From Affinundibacterium flavidum (GTDB taxonomy: Bacteria; Pseudomonadota; Gammaproteobacteria; Burkholderiales; Burkholderiaceae_D): 64,000 nt of DNA. The position numbers were made by a program, and so were the translations under genes. Location of the stretch: NCBI RefSeq assembly GCF_014284175.1, contig NZ_JACOGA010000020.1:23439-87438 (forward strand), written 5' to 3'. The notes under the pieces are model-generated. The model ran no database searches, was not told the DNA's origin, and saw only the letters and a list, made by a program, of their open reading frames with translations. Numbering within the stretch: position 1 is the stretch's first letter; each line of letters starts with the position of its first letter. Below are positions 24,363 to 32,716 of this stretch, in pieces.

Positions 24363-26543
24363 TCAAGCTTTCGGCAAGGTGTTCAACCAGTTTTGCAAGG
24401 CATCACCATGCAATGGCTTGCTGGCGAAATAGCCCTGCATAGAATCGCAGCCGAGTGCAACCAGAGCTTCCCGTTCTGCGAGTGTTTCTATGCCTTCGGC
24501 AATCACGTGCAAATTTAGCCCATGCCCCATTTCAACGATGGTTTTGACTAGTTTTTGGGTCGATGGATGTTGATCAATATTGATGACAAAACTGCGGTCG
24601 ATTTTCAATTCGGAAACCGGTAGTTTTTGTAAATACGCGAGTGAAGAATGACCAGTGCCGAAGTCATCGATGGACAGGCCTATGCCGATAGAGCGTAAGG
24701 CTTGCAGCAGGGGAATTGCATTCCCCGGATTTTCCATAATGCCGCTCTCGGTCAGTTCCAATTGTAGATTGGCAGGATTGACTTGATATTGATCGATCAA
24801 TTGTCGAACCCGTTCTGGGAAGTGTTGATCGCGTAAATCATTCGTGCTGACATTGACCGCAATGCTTAATTGAGGATAACTATCGCGCCAACTCGCCAAA
24901 GTTTGAACTGCTTGTTTCAGCATCCAGTCAGTCACCCGATTGATATAACCTGTGCGTTCAGCAAAGGGAACAAATTCAGCCGGAGAAATAAAACCGCGTT
25001 GCGGATGTTGCCAACGCACCAGTGCTTCAAAACCATAGCAGGACAAATCGCTGAGATGAATTTTGGGTTGCAGCCACATTTGTAATTCATTATTTTGTAC
25101 TGCAGAACGTAAATCAGACAGCAAACTCAAGTGACCTAAACGCGAGGCTTCTTGCGCATCTGAGTACCACGCGGACATCAAAGTGTTTTCTTTGGCAGCA
25201 TAAAGCGCGACTTCCGCATTGCGAATCAGTCCGGTTAAATCTCTGGTTTCATTGTTGGCGAGTGCAATTCCGAATACTAAGTTCGCATCAACACTGTGAT
25301 TGCCACATTGAACTGGTGTACTCAACTGATGATTGATATTGTTGAGTAAATCTGCCACCACATCCTTGATCAGTCCACCGTCCGGCGCTGCGCATAACAG
25401 TGCAAATTGGCCACCAGAAAATTTTGCCAGAAAGGCGTGGTGATTTTGTGCAAGGGCCTCAGTTGCAAGCTTTAATCTTTGGCTGACTTCAACGATCAAC
25501 GTATCACCTGTGCCAAAGCCCAGAGTTTCATTGACGATCTTCAGTCGTGCGATATCCATCAAGAGCATCGCATGCTCGTGCAGACTTTGTTGCTCAAATG
25601 TTTTTAAGAGCAGGATACGATTGGGTAAATTGCTAAGTGGATCGTAATAAGCGAGCTGTTCAATTTCTGCTTCGCGTAAGGCGATGGCGTCGGCCATGGT
25701 GTTTAGCGCGCGCCCGACTTGGGCAACTTCAGTCGTTCTGGTTGGGGGTACTTTGCTGGTGTAATTGCCCGCAGCAATCTGTAATGCGCTTTTCTCCAAC
25801 ATCGTCAGTGGCTGGACCACGCTACTTTGCGTGATAAATGCGAGTCCTATGCCGCATAAGACCGCAAAAATAGAAACTGCGATGACTTGTAATTTGAGTC
25901 TGGCCAAATCACTTTGTTCTTCGTCTTGGCGTTGTTGTATGCGTTTTTTTGCTAAGTCCAGCAATATTCCGCTTTCCGTCAGAAAAGCCTGACGAGCCGG
26001 CGCTACTTGGGTTTCAAACACCCGTTTTGCACCATCTGGATTATCCAATTCAATTTCATCAAATAAATTCAGATACGATTGGCGAAATTCTTGATGAGTC
26101 ACATCCAGGCGCTGCAGACAAAGAGTTTGGACTTCATCGTCGGATTCTGCACCGAGTTTTTGTATTAATTGATCGATATGTTTTTTCTTCGCATCGACTG
26201 CGTCGTATGCCGGCTTACGTTTGTCCTGTGTAGCATTAAAAATCAATACTAAGGCACTGGTTGAGCCTTCAATATCGAGTGCTAAATTTTGTACTTGCAG
26301 AAGTTTTTGTAAATCGTTACGGGCAAATTCTTGACTGCGTCGCGAGATATCCTGCACTTGCGTTACGCTGCGAACGACGACAATGACAAATAGGCAAAGA
26401 ATTAATAGATAGCTGAGGGCTAGGCGATAACTGATTCTGCGTGGCAGAAAGCGGTCAATAAAGTAAAGGTAGGCATTTTTCATAGTTCCGCGTCGGCGAG
26501 CAGCCTTATCCTGACTGATTGTGTTATTCCACCATTTAAACAA
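24363..26543 (-). CDS. Membrane HAMP-GGDEF(degenerate)-EAL protein, probable c-di-GMP phosphodiesterase
   Basis: 726 residues from 26543; an in-frame ATG at 26483 (MKNAYLYFIDRF) is an equally likely start. TM1 about 41-58, a helical periplasmic sensor 60-215 of the four-helix-bundle type, TM2 218-238, HAMP 240-292, GGDEF-like domain 295-460 and EAL domain 475-720. The GGDEF signature is SGGQF (376-380), so cyclase activity is probably lost. The EAL domain is intact: FEALVRW (Glu506), the VNVS, ELTESGIM, DDFGTGHSSL, LKIDRSFV and AEGIET segments. It should hydrolyse c-di-GMP, with the degenerate domain possibly a GTP-binding regulator. Stands alone. Confidence 0.88.
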   Translation of the reverse strand: MFKWWNNTISQDKAARRRGTMKNAYLYFIDRFLPRRISYRLALSYLLILCLFVIVVVRSVTQVQDISRRSQEFARNDLQKLLQVQNLALDIEGSTSALVLIFNATQDKRKPAYDAVDAKKKHIDQLIQKLGAESDDEVQTLCLQRLDVTHQEFRQSYLNLFDEIELDNPDGAKRVFETQVAPARQAFLTESGILLDLAKKRIQQRQDEEQSDLARLKLQVIAVSIFAVLCGIGLAFITQSSVVQPLTMLEKSALQIAAGNYTSKVPPTRTTEVAQVGRALNTMADAIALREAEIEQLAYYDPLSNLPNRILLLKTFEQQSLHEHAMLLMDIARLKIVNETLGFGTGDTLIVEVSQRLKLATEALAQNHHAFLAKFSGGQFALLCAAPDGGLIKDVVADLLNNINHQLSTPVQCGNHSVDANLVFGIALANNETRDLTGLIRNAEVALYAAKENTLMSAWYSDAQEASRLGHLSLLSDLRSAVQNNELQMWLQPKIHLSDLSCYGFEALVRWQHPQRGFISPAEFVPFAERTGYINRVTDWMLKQAVQTLASWRDSYPQLSIAVNVSTNDLRDQHFPERVRQLIDQYQVNPANLQLELTESGIMENPGNAIPLLQALRSIGIGLSIDDFGTGHSSLAYLQKLPVSELKIDRSFVINIDQHPSTQKLVKTIVEMGHGLNLHVIAEGIETLAEREALVALGCDSMQGYFASKPLHGDALQNWLNTLPKA

Positions 26544-26721
26544 ATTCTATGCTAACTGGAAAGTGAAACTTTCTCTCGACGTGCATGGTCAAGCTAGAAG
26601 CGTTGTAAACAAGTTCGGATTTTATCGCATAGTTCTGATAATCAACGAGAAAGCGCCCAGACCGAGTTTGGATCAGCTAAAATGAAATTCTTCATATTCT
26701 ATCGATTTCGGGAGCGCCCCT

Positions 26722-27036
26722 ATGTTTTTAGATCACGCAAAAATCTCTGCCACACATAGTGAAACAGAACCAGATCGTATCGAACGCTTAAACCGTGTTT
26801 ATGGCTATGCGATGGCGCTGGCGGATGCCGACGGTAACGAGGCTTGCATCACCAAACTGGCAAAACTGCATGACCACAAAGGTACCTTAATGGTGATCTG
26901 GCATGAAGCGCCAACGGAATTTGAGCGCATCTATTTCATGAAAGCTTGGAAGAGTAAAATTGGTGACGAATCGACTCAGGTGGAACATGCATTAATGTTG
27001 CACGATGTCGCGACTGCGGATGAGGCTGGCGAGTAA
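26722..27036 (+). CDS. Small cytoplasmic protein of unknown function (104 aa)
   Basis: I do not recognise a named domain. The protein is soluble, with no signal or membrane segment, and mixed acidic (SETEPDRIERLNRVYGYAMALADADGN...). The central KGTLMVIWHEAPTEFERIYFMKAWKSKIGDES looks like a small alpha/beta unit. GGGAG lies eight bases before the ATG and codon use matches the neighbours, so it is probably a real gene. It is followed by a strong terminator shared with marC. Confidence 0.65.
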   Translation: MFLDHAKISATHSETEPDRIERLNRVYGYAMALADADGNEACITKLAKLHDHKGTLMVIWHEAPTEFERIYFMKAWKSKIGDESTQVEHALMLHDVATADEAGE

Positions 27037-27087
27037 ATTTTTTTCATCTATCATCATTGGTAACGCTGTTTTGCAGCAGATGTATGC

Positions 27088-27130
27088 AAAAATGGCTTGT
27101 CAGCATGAAGAGTGCTGACAAGCCATTTTT
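27088..27130. terminator. Bidirectional terminator
   Basis: AAAAATGGCTTGTCAGCA is perfectly inverted after a 7-base loop, giving an 18-bp stem with A/T ends. Separates convergent genes ending at 27036 and 27163. Confidence 0.92.
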
Positions 27131-27162
27131 GTTTCTCACCTCAGTAATTAATCAGTGATTCT

Positions 27163-27843
27163 TTAGTGCATTTTCAAATCTTCCAACAATTCTGCGATAC
27201 CCGTCCAGCCGATTTCAATACCGATACACAGCAAGATAAAAGCCGACAAACGCATCAAGACTGTGGCTCCCACATCGCCTAAGAAATTCTCTAGATTACG
27301 TGCAAAACGGTAGGATAGATAAATCGCAAAAGTGGTCAAGAATACGCCTATCGTTGCTGCTAAACCCGTGATTAACCAATCAACCGGCTTGTTCGGAAGT
27401 TGTGCACCTAAGGTAATTGAAGTTGCAATGGCACCGGGCCCAACAGTGAGTGGAAAGCTAAACGGAAAAAAGCTGTGGCGACGCAATTCTTCTTTGGTCC
27501 AACTGCCAGCCGACGCAGCTACGGAGTTACGTAATTTATCCTGCCCCTGATCATTCAGTAATTTCCAACCCGCCATCGCCACCACGATGCCGCCAGCAAC
27601 CCGCACTATGGGTAAGGAAATACCAAAGAAATCGAGTACGTAAGAGCCAACAAATACTGCCCCCATCAAAAGGAAGAAACAATTAAACGCAATTCGCTTG
27701 GCTAAGCGATTCGCCATCACCTGATCCATCGGCCCCGTCATCGACAAAAAGATAGGCGCAACCGCAATTGGATTAAGTATGGGTAAGAGTGTGACGGGCA
27801 CCACGATGAGAGCTTTAACAAAGACGGAAAGTGCAATGCTCAT
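27163..27843 (-). CDS. MarC-family integral membrane protein
   Basis: 226 residues from the ATG at 27843, which has AGGAGG five bases upstream; the longer frame to 27915 has no such site. Six predicted membrane helices, with the family pattern LPILNPIAVAPIFLSMTG near the N-terminus and FPFSFPLTVGPGAIATSITLG mid-protein. The MarC (UPF0056) family has no settled function; the old link to multiple antibiotic resistance was not upheld for E. coli MarC. Single gene, divergent from olsB. Confidence 0.88.
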   Translation of the reverse strand: MSIALSVFVKALIVVPVTLLPILNPIAVAPIFLSMTGPMDQVMANRLAKRIAFNCFFLLMGAVFVGSYVLDFFGISLPIVRVAGGIVVAMAGWKLLNDQGQDKLRNSVAASAGSWTKEELRRHSFFPFSFPLTVGPGAIATSITLGAQLPNKPVDWLITGLAATIGVFLTTFAIYLSYRFARNLENFLGDVGATVLMRLSAFILLCIGIEIGWTGIAELLEDLKMH

Positions 27844-27974
27844 CTTGCCTCCTGAAATTTTATAATAATTGTGATTATGCAATATTTCTCCGCTTTGGTG
27901 GAAAATCCATTGCAAGGTGCAAACTGGCGCACAACAACTCCGCAGCCTGTGTCTTGCGCTTATGTTCTACCTTT

Positions 27975-28003
27975 ATGTCACAAAACAGACATGAAATTGT
28001 CAT
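27975..28003 (+). promoter_or_regulatory. Pho-box-like array of three half-sites upstream of olsB
   Basis: ATGTCAC-AAAA-CAGACAT-GAAA-TTGTCAT: three 7-base units with exact 11-base spacing, matching the CTGTCAT half-site in 5, 5 and 6 of 7 positions. It ends 63 bases before the olsB ATG, a suitable place for a PhoB-activated promoter. PhoB itself is encoded at 37530. Confidence 0.5.
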
Positions 28004-28066
28004 CTTCTTGAAGTATTCATTCTCTATTCTGCACTGTCAGTTTCATTGGTTAAAGGAGAACCGTGC

Positions 28067-28834
28067 ATGAGAGTGTTGACCATACCGGGAGATGCTAATC
28101 CCAGTTTTTCTAAATTAAGTCTGAGCCTAGCGAGCACTAAAAAAGAAGTGAAAGAAGTGCAGCGCTTGCGTTACAAAGTATTCATTGAGGCGATGGGATT
28201 GTCTGCGCTGGCAAATGAAGACTGCCTGGATAAAGATGAATTTGATGATCATTGCGATCACTTGATCGTACGCGATACCAAAACCCTAAAAGTGGTTGGT
28301 ACTTACAGAATTCTCGGCCCGAATGCAGCACGTCAGATCGGTCGTTATTACTCAGAAGGCGAATTTGATTTATCTCGCCTGCAAAATATCCGTGGCAGTA
28401 TTGCCGAAGCTGGACGTGCTTGCATACACCCCGATTATCGTAGTGGTGCCGTGATCATGTTGTTATGGGCAGGTCTAGCCGCTTATATGCGACGTGAGCG
28501 CTGTGAGTATTTAATCGGTTGCGCCAGTATTAGTCTGGCAGATGGTGGGTATAATGCGGCGGCGATTTATCGTCAGTTCACCGAACAAGAATTTTCTCCG
28601 CTGGAATATCGCGTGACGCCGCATTTGCCTTTCCCTTTAGAGAATATGGATGAAGGATGTGAAGCGCGTATCCCGCCTCTGTTACGAGGGTATTTGCGTG
28701 CAGGCGCCTGGGTTTGTGGCGAGCCAGCGTGGGATCCTGATTTTCACAGTGCAGATCTATTTGTGATGTTACCTCTAGCGAATCTAGATAATCGTTACGC
28801 CAAACATTACGGTACAGAGGACATTGCCAAATGA
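28067..28834 (+). CDS. olsB: Ornithine N-alpha-acyltransferase OlsB (GNAT-type)
   Basis: 255 residues from the ATG at 28067 (AGGAGA eight bases upstream). OlsB adds a 3-hydroxyacyl chain from ACP to ornithine, the first step to ornithine lipids, which replace phospholipids when phosphate is short. Landmarks: EVQRLRYKVFIEAMG, DEFDDHCDHLIVRD, VVGTYRIL, IAEAGRACIHPDYRSGAVIMLLWAGL and YLIGCASI, as in the OlsB/PlsC-independent hemolysin-like acyltransferases. No OlsA is in the window. The end overlaps the next gene by four bases. The possible Pho box upstream fits a phosphate-starvation role. Confidence 0.82.
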   Translation: MRVLTIPGDANPSFSKLSLSLASTKKEVKEVQRLRYKVFIEAMGLSALANEDCLDKDEFDDHCDHLIVRDTKTLKVVGTYRILGPNAARQIGRYYSEGEFDLSRLQNIRGSIAEAGRACIHPDYRSGAVIMLLWAGLAAYMRRERCEYLIGCASISLADGGYNAAAIYRQFTEQEFSPLEYRVTPHLPFPLENMDEGCEARIPPLLRGYLRAGAWVCGEPAWDPDFHSADLFVMLPLANLDNRYAKHYGTEDIAK

Positions 28835-29706
28835 TGCCAGCAGATCAGTTCCTTGAAAAGGCAATGCAAAAACATCCTAAGCATGCTAAGCACACTAAAC
28901 ACACCAAGCATGGTAAAAAAGATGTAAAGCATTTTCGAACAATATGGATATCTGATCTGCATTTGGGAACACCCGGCTGCCAGTCCAAGCGGCTGCTGGA
29001 ATTTCTTAAAGCCACTGAGTCTGAAACCCTGTATCTGGTGGGGGACATCATCGATGGTTGGCAATTGAAACGACGTTGGTTTTGGGATCAAACCCATAAC
29101 AATATCGTGCAAACCGTGTTGAAGAAAGCCAAGAAGGGCACGAATGTGATCTTCGTGCCTGGAAATCACGATGAAGCAGCGCGTCAATTTATCGCACTCG
29201 ATTTTGGTGGCATACAAGTACGCGATGAATTGGTACACACCACCGCGGATGGTAAGCGTATGTTGGTACTGCACGGCGATCGCTTCGATGGCGTAATTGC
29301 CTGCGCTAAGTGGCTGGCCTATCTGGGCGATAGCATGTACACCGTGATTTTGAAAATCAACCAGATCTTCAATCACTGGCGTGCGCGTGCCGGATTACCG
29401 TATTGGTCCTTGTCGCAATATCTCAAATCAAAAGTCAAAAATGCGGTGAGCTACATCACTAAATTTGAAGACGCTTTAGCTGATGAAGCACGCAAGCGTG
29501 GATTGGATGGGGTGATTTGCGGACATATTCATAAACCAGAAATTCGCGAAATCAACGGTATCATTTATTGCAATGATGGTGATTGGGTGGAAAGCCTGTC
29601 GGCATTGATAGAAGAAGCAGATGGTGAATTGCGTCTGATTACTTGGCATGATGTGATGTTGCAGCCGCAGAGTATAGAAGTGAAGCAGGTCGAGCTATTG
29701 GTGTAG
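28831..29706 (+). CDS. LpxH-like UDP-2,3-diacylglucosamine pyrophosphatase family metallophosphoesterase
   Basis: 291 residues, coupled to olsB by an ATGA overlap. Calcineurin-like metal site complete: SDLHLG (Asp42, His44), GDIIDG (Asp72), GNHDE (Asn112, His113), LHGDRFDG and CGHIHKPE. This is the COG2908 branch that includes LpxH, but the sequence resembles the longer LpxH-like proteins found beside OlsB/GNAT genes, so lipid-A precursor hydrolysis is not proven. The N-terminal 34 residues are extraordinary: KHPKHAKHTKHTKHGKKDVKH, a Lys-His repeat that could bind metal or membrane phosphates. Confidence 0.78.
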   Translation: MMPADQFLEKAMQKHPKHAKHTKHTKHGKKDVKHFRTIWISDLHLGTPGCQSKRLLEFLKATESETLYLVGDIIDGWQLKRRWFWDQTHNNIVQTVLKKAKKGTNVIFVPGNHDEAARQFIALDFGGIQVRDELVHTTADGKRMLVLHGDRFDGVIACAKWLAYLGDSMYTVILKINQIFNHWRARAGLPYWSLSQYLKSKVKNAVSYITKFEDALADEARKRGLDGVICGHIHKPEIREINGIIYCNDGDWVESLSALIEEADGELRLITWHDVMLQPQSIEVKQVELLV

Positions 29707-29720
29707 CCACTTTTGTAGAA

Positions 29721-30200
29721 TTATTTGATCACCAGATCTGGCGTCATAATCGCTTTCAAGTAAGTGCGCAAACCCTCGCCATCACGTTCTTTTTGCGTAA
29801 TCCACCAGACATTGCCCTTACGTACCGCACATGTACTTTGTGCGGGGGTAATCAAGCGTGCGGCGACTTCACCCAGAGTAGGTTGATGTCCAACTAAGAG
29901 CACAGATTCACGTGCATCTGGCCAATGGGCCGCTTGTAACAAATCTTCCGCACTGGCCTCAGGATTCAATTCTTCCATGATTTTGAATTGACGATTAAGC
30001 TTGGCGAGTGCCGCGACAGTTTCACGCGTACGGATCGTCGGGCTGACAAGTATTTTGCAATTGTGAGGCAATACGCTGTCTAGCCAATAAGCCATCTTTT
30101 GCGCTTGTTTTTGCCCCTTGGGCGTGAGGCGCCGTAAGTTGTCGGCTAATCCTTCATGGCCTGGTTCTGCATCAGCGTGGCGCCATAATATTAAGTCCAT
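29721..30200 (-). CDS. sixA: Phosphohistidine phosphatase SixA
   Basis: 159 residues. Histidine-phosphatase superfamily: the RHAD motif at 7-10 supplies the phospho-accepting His8, with SPTIRTRETV and LLVGHQPTLGEVAARL completing the site. SixA removes phosphate from histidine phosphotransfer proteins (ArcB, or PtsP/PtsO in nitrogen PTS). It lies 17 bases downstream of ppk and is probably cotranscribed with it, which would place it under the same Pho-box control. Confidence 0.92.
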   Translation of the reverse strand: MDLILWRHADAEPGHEGLADNLRRLTPKGQKQAQKMAYWLDSVLPHNCKILVSPTIRTRETVAALAKLNRQFKIMEELNPEASAEDLLQAAHWPDARESVLLVGHQPTLGEVAARLITPAQSTCAVRKGNVWWITQKERDGEGLRTYLKAIMTPDLVIK

Positions 30201-30217
30201 GTCGTGCCCCTAATGCG

Positions 30218-32449
30218 CTAGTTATCCGTCTCCGGAGAACCCAAGGTTTGCATCAAATATTGCTGTGCACTGAATGATTTTTGTTTGCCACGGATTTTCT
30301 TGCGCTCATAACTACCATCGGCATTCAAGATCCACGCGTTTTGATTGTCTTTCAAATACGGATCAAGGCCTTCGCTGATGATGCGTTTTTTCAGATGTTT
30401 TTCCAAAACCGGAAATGCAACTTCAATACGTCGGAATAGGTTACGACTCATCCAATCGGCACTCGCAAGATAGACATCATGTTCCAAATCATTGCGGAAG
30501 TAATAAATACGCGAATGTTCTAGGAAGCGGCCGATAATTGAGCGCACTTTGATGTTTTCCGAGAGCCCGGGCACACCAGGGCGCAGCGTGCAGGCGCCGC
30601 GTACTATCAAGTCAATTTTGACGCCATCTGCAGAGGCTGCATATAGCGCGCGAATCACCGATTCATCCACTAGTGCATTCATTTTGGCAATGATGCGACC
30701 GGGGCGACCTTCACGCGCGATGCGGGCTTCATTACGAATCGCTTTGATAATTTTTGGCTGTAAGAAAAATGGTGCAAGCCATAGATGCTCCAACTTTTTC
30801 GGTTTGGTCAAACCGGTCAGGTGGATAAAAATTTCATTCACTTCCGCGGCTTTTTTAGGATGCGCGGTTAATAGTCCAAAGTCAGTATAAAAGCGCGTGG
30901 TCGACGGGTGATAATTGCCCGTGCCTAAGTGCGCATAATGACGCAGTCGCCCACCTTCTTCGCGTCGGATGACCAGAGCGAGTTTAGCGTGCGTCTTTAG
31001 GCCAACCACACCATACACGACTTGCGCGCCAGCTCTTTGCAAGCGATCCGCCCAATTGATATTTGCTTCTTCATCAAAGCGCGCCATGATTTCCACAATC
31101 ACTGTCACTTCTTTACCCATGCGCGCAGCGGTGATTAAGGATTCCATTAAATCCGAATTCATGCCCGTGCGATAAATCGTTTGTTTGATCGCGAGCACAT
31201 TCGGATCAAGTGAGGCGCTGCGGATAAAATCGATCACCGTTTGAAATGGCTGAAACGGGTGGTGTAGCAAAATATCTTGTTTGTTTAAGACTTCAAAAAT
31301 ATTTTTCTGCGCCAATTTGGGATCGGGTTTAGCGGTAAAGGCTGGAAAGCGTAAATTGGCTTGATTTACATGATCAATTAATTCAGACAATCGCACCATA
31401 TTCACTGGACCATCGACCGCATATAAGCGATCTTTACTCAATGCAAATTGTTCTAACAAAAATTGGGATAAAGCTTCAGGGCAATTTTTTGCGACTTCCA
31501 AGCGCACCGCCACACCAAATTGGCGACCTTGTAATTCACCTTGTAAAGCTTGGCGCAGATTTTTGACTTCATCTTCATCAACCCACAAATCACTGTCACG
31601 GGTTACGCGAAATTGCGAATATGCGAGCACTTCTCTGTCATTAAATAGGTCGCCGATGTGGGCATGAATGACGGAGGAGAGCAGACAAAATGCTTGTCCA
31701 CTTTCAGTTAGCTCATCAGGAATTTTGATGACGCGTGGTAATACGCGTGGCGCTTTTACAATCGCAATCGCAGTACCGCGACCAAAGGCATCTTTGCCCG
31801 CTAGCGAGACAATAAAATTCAAACTCTTATTTACTACCTGCGGAAATGGGTGTGCCGGATCTAAACCAATCGGCGTCAACAGTGGGCGTACTTCACGATC
31901 AAAATAGGCTTTTACCCAGGCGCGCTGAGCTTCAGTTCTTTCGGTGTGGCGCAGCAGATGGATGCCTTTGCGTGAGAGTGCTGGCAAAATATCTTGGTTG
32001 AGCACTTCATATTGGCGTATTTCTAAATCATGGCAATCTCTGGCGATTCTTTCCATCATGCCGGTGAAGCCCGCATGTTGTGCCAATTGCCCGTCTATGG
32101 TGTTTTGTGCCAATAAGCTGGCAACCCGCACTTCAAAAAATTCATCCAGATTGCTGCCGACGATACAAAGATATTTCAAACGCTCTAATAAAGGAATGCT
32201 TCTATCTTCGGCTTGCGCCAGCACACGCCAATTGAAAGCGATTTGGGAACGTTCTCTATCTAAATAGATGCCTGAACGTGGCAAACCCCAAGCCGCCATT
32301 AAAGCAGATTCGCTATCGCTACTGGCTTTGGGAGAAATATGACTTATCGTCTCGCCTGCAGGTAATGAAGAAGCACTGATCGCTTCCAAACTCATTGAGG
32401 TGTCATTTGTACCATTATTTGTACCATTTATGACATCAGGATTTATCAT
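30218..32449 (-). CDS. ppk: Polyphosphate kinase Ppk1
   Basis: 743 residues. Makes polyphosphate reversibly from ATP. The four PPK1 domains are recognisable: LNRELSQ-like entry (YLDRERSQIAFNWRVLAQAED), RFPQVVNKSLNF, the catalytic phospholipase-D-like region LRHYAHLGTGNYHPSTTRFYTDFGLLT and ELEHDVYLASADWMSRNLFRRIEV. An N-terminal extension of some 50 residues is polar and Ser/Asn-rich with a repeated NGTN; the true start could be the internal Met19. A minus-strand Pho box lies 68 bases upstream, so phosphate starvation should induce it. Confidence 0.95.
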   Translation of the reverse strand: MINPDVINGTNNGTNDTSMSLEAISASSLPAGETISHISPKASSDSESALMAAWGLPRSGIYLDRERSQIAFNWRVLAQAEDRSIPLLERLKYLCIVGSNLDEFFEVRVASLLAQNTIDGQLAQHAGFTGMMERIARDCHDLEIRQYEVLNQDILPALSRKGIHLLRHTERTEAQRAWVKAYFDREVRPLLTPIGLDPAHPFPQVVNKSLNFIVSLAGKDAFGRGTAIAIVKAPRVLPRVIKIPDELTESGQAFCLLSSVIHAHIGDLFNDREVLAYSQFRVTRDSDLWVDEDEVKNLRQALQGELQGRQFGVAVRLEVAKNCPEALSQFLLEQFALSKDRLYAVDGPVNMVRLSELIDHVNQANLRFPAFTAKPDPKLAQKNIFEVLNKQDILLHHPFQPFQTVIDFIRSASLDPNVLAIKQTIYRTGMNSDLMESLITAARMGKEVTVIVEIMARFDEEANINWADRLQRAGAQVVYGVVGLKTHAKLALVIRREEGGRLRHYAHLGTGNYHPSTTRFYTDFGLLTAHPKKAAEVNEIFIHLTGLTKPKKLEHLWLAPFFLQPKIIKAIRNEARIAREGRPGRIIAKMNALVDESVIRALYAASADGVKIDLIVRGACTLRPGVPGLSENIKVRSIIGRFLEHSRIYYFRNDLEHDVYLASADWMSRNLFRRIEVAFPVLEKHLKKRIISEGLDPYLKDNQNAWILNADGSYERKKIRGKQKSFSAQQYLMQTLGSPETDN

Positions 32450-32516
32450 GATTTTTCGATTTAGTGAGTGTAGGCGCTGGGTAGCGCATTTGTCTTGCTG
32501 GGAGTGTAATTGTTGA

Positions 32517-32536
32517 TTGTGACAAGTTTATGACAA
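32517..32536 (-). promoter_or_regulatory. Pho box facing ppk-sixA
   Basis: On the minus strand TTGTCAT-AAAC-TTGTCAC: two half-sites at 11-base spacing, 6 and 5 of 7 matches to CTGTCAT. Located 68-87 bases upstream of the ppk start. Confidence 0.7.
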
Positions 32537-32577
32537 TAAAATTCCTACAAGGCAAATATTTCACAATGTTCTGTGCC

Positions 32578-32599
32578 CTGTCATATTCCTGTCATATTC
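32578..32599 (+). promoter_or_regulatory. Pho box facing pstSCAB-phoUBR
   Basis: CTGTCATATTC is repeated exactly twice in tandem (11-base period); both half-sites are perfect CTGTCAT. It lies 118 bases before the pstS start. PhoB, encoded in the same operon, is the expected activator. Confidence 0.9.
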
Positions 32600-32716
32600 G
32601 ACTTGTAAAGTTCGCCTCGTGTTAGTTGCTTAGTTAAACGGTGTGGCCGGAGTGTTGACACCGAAGAGAAGTCAAATGACATACAGCTTTGTTTTCCCCA
32701 TTTAATCGAGGTAAAT

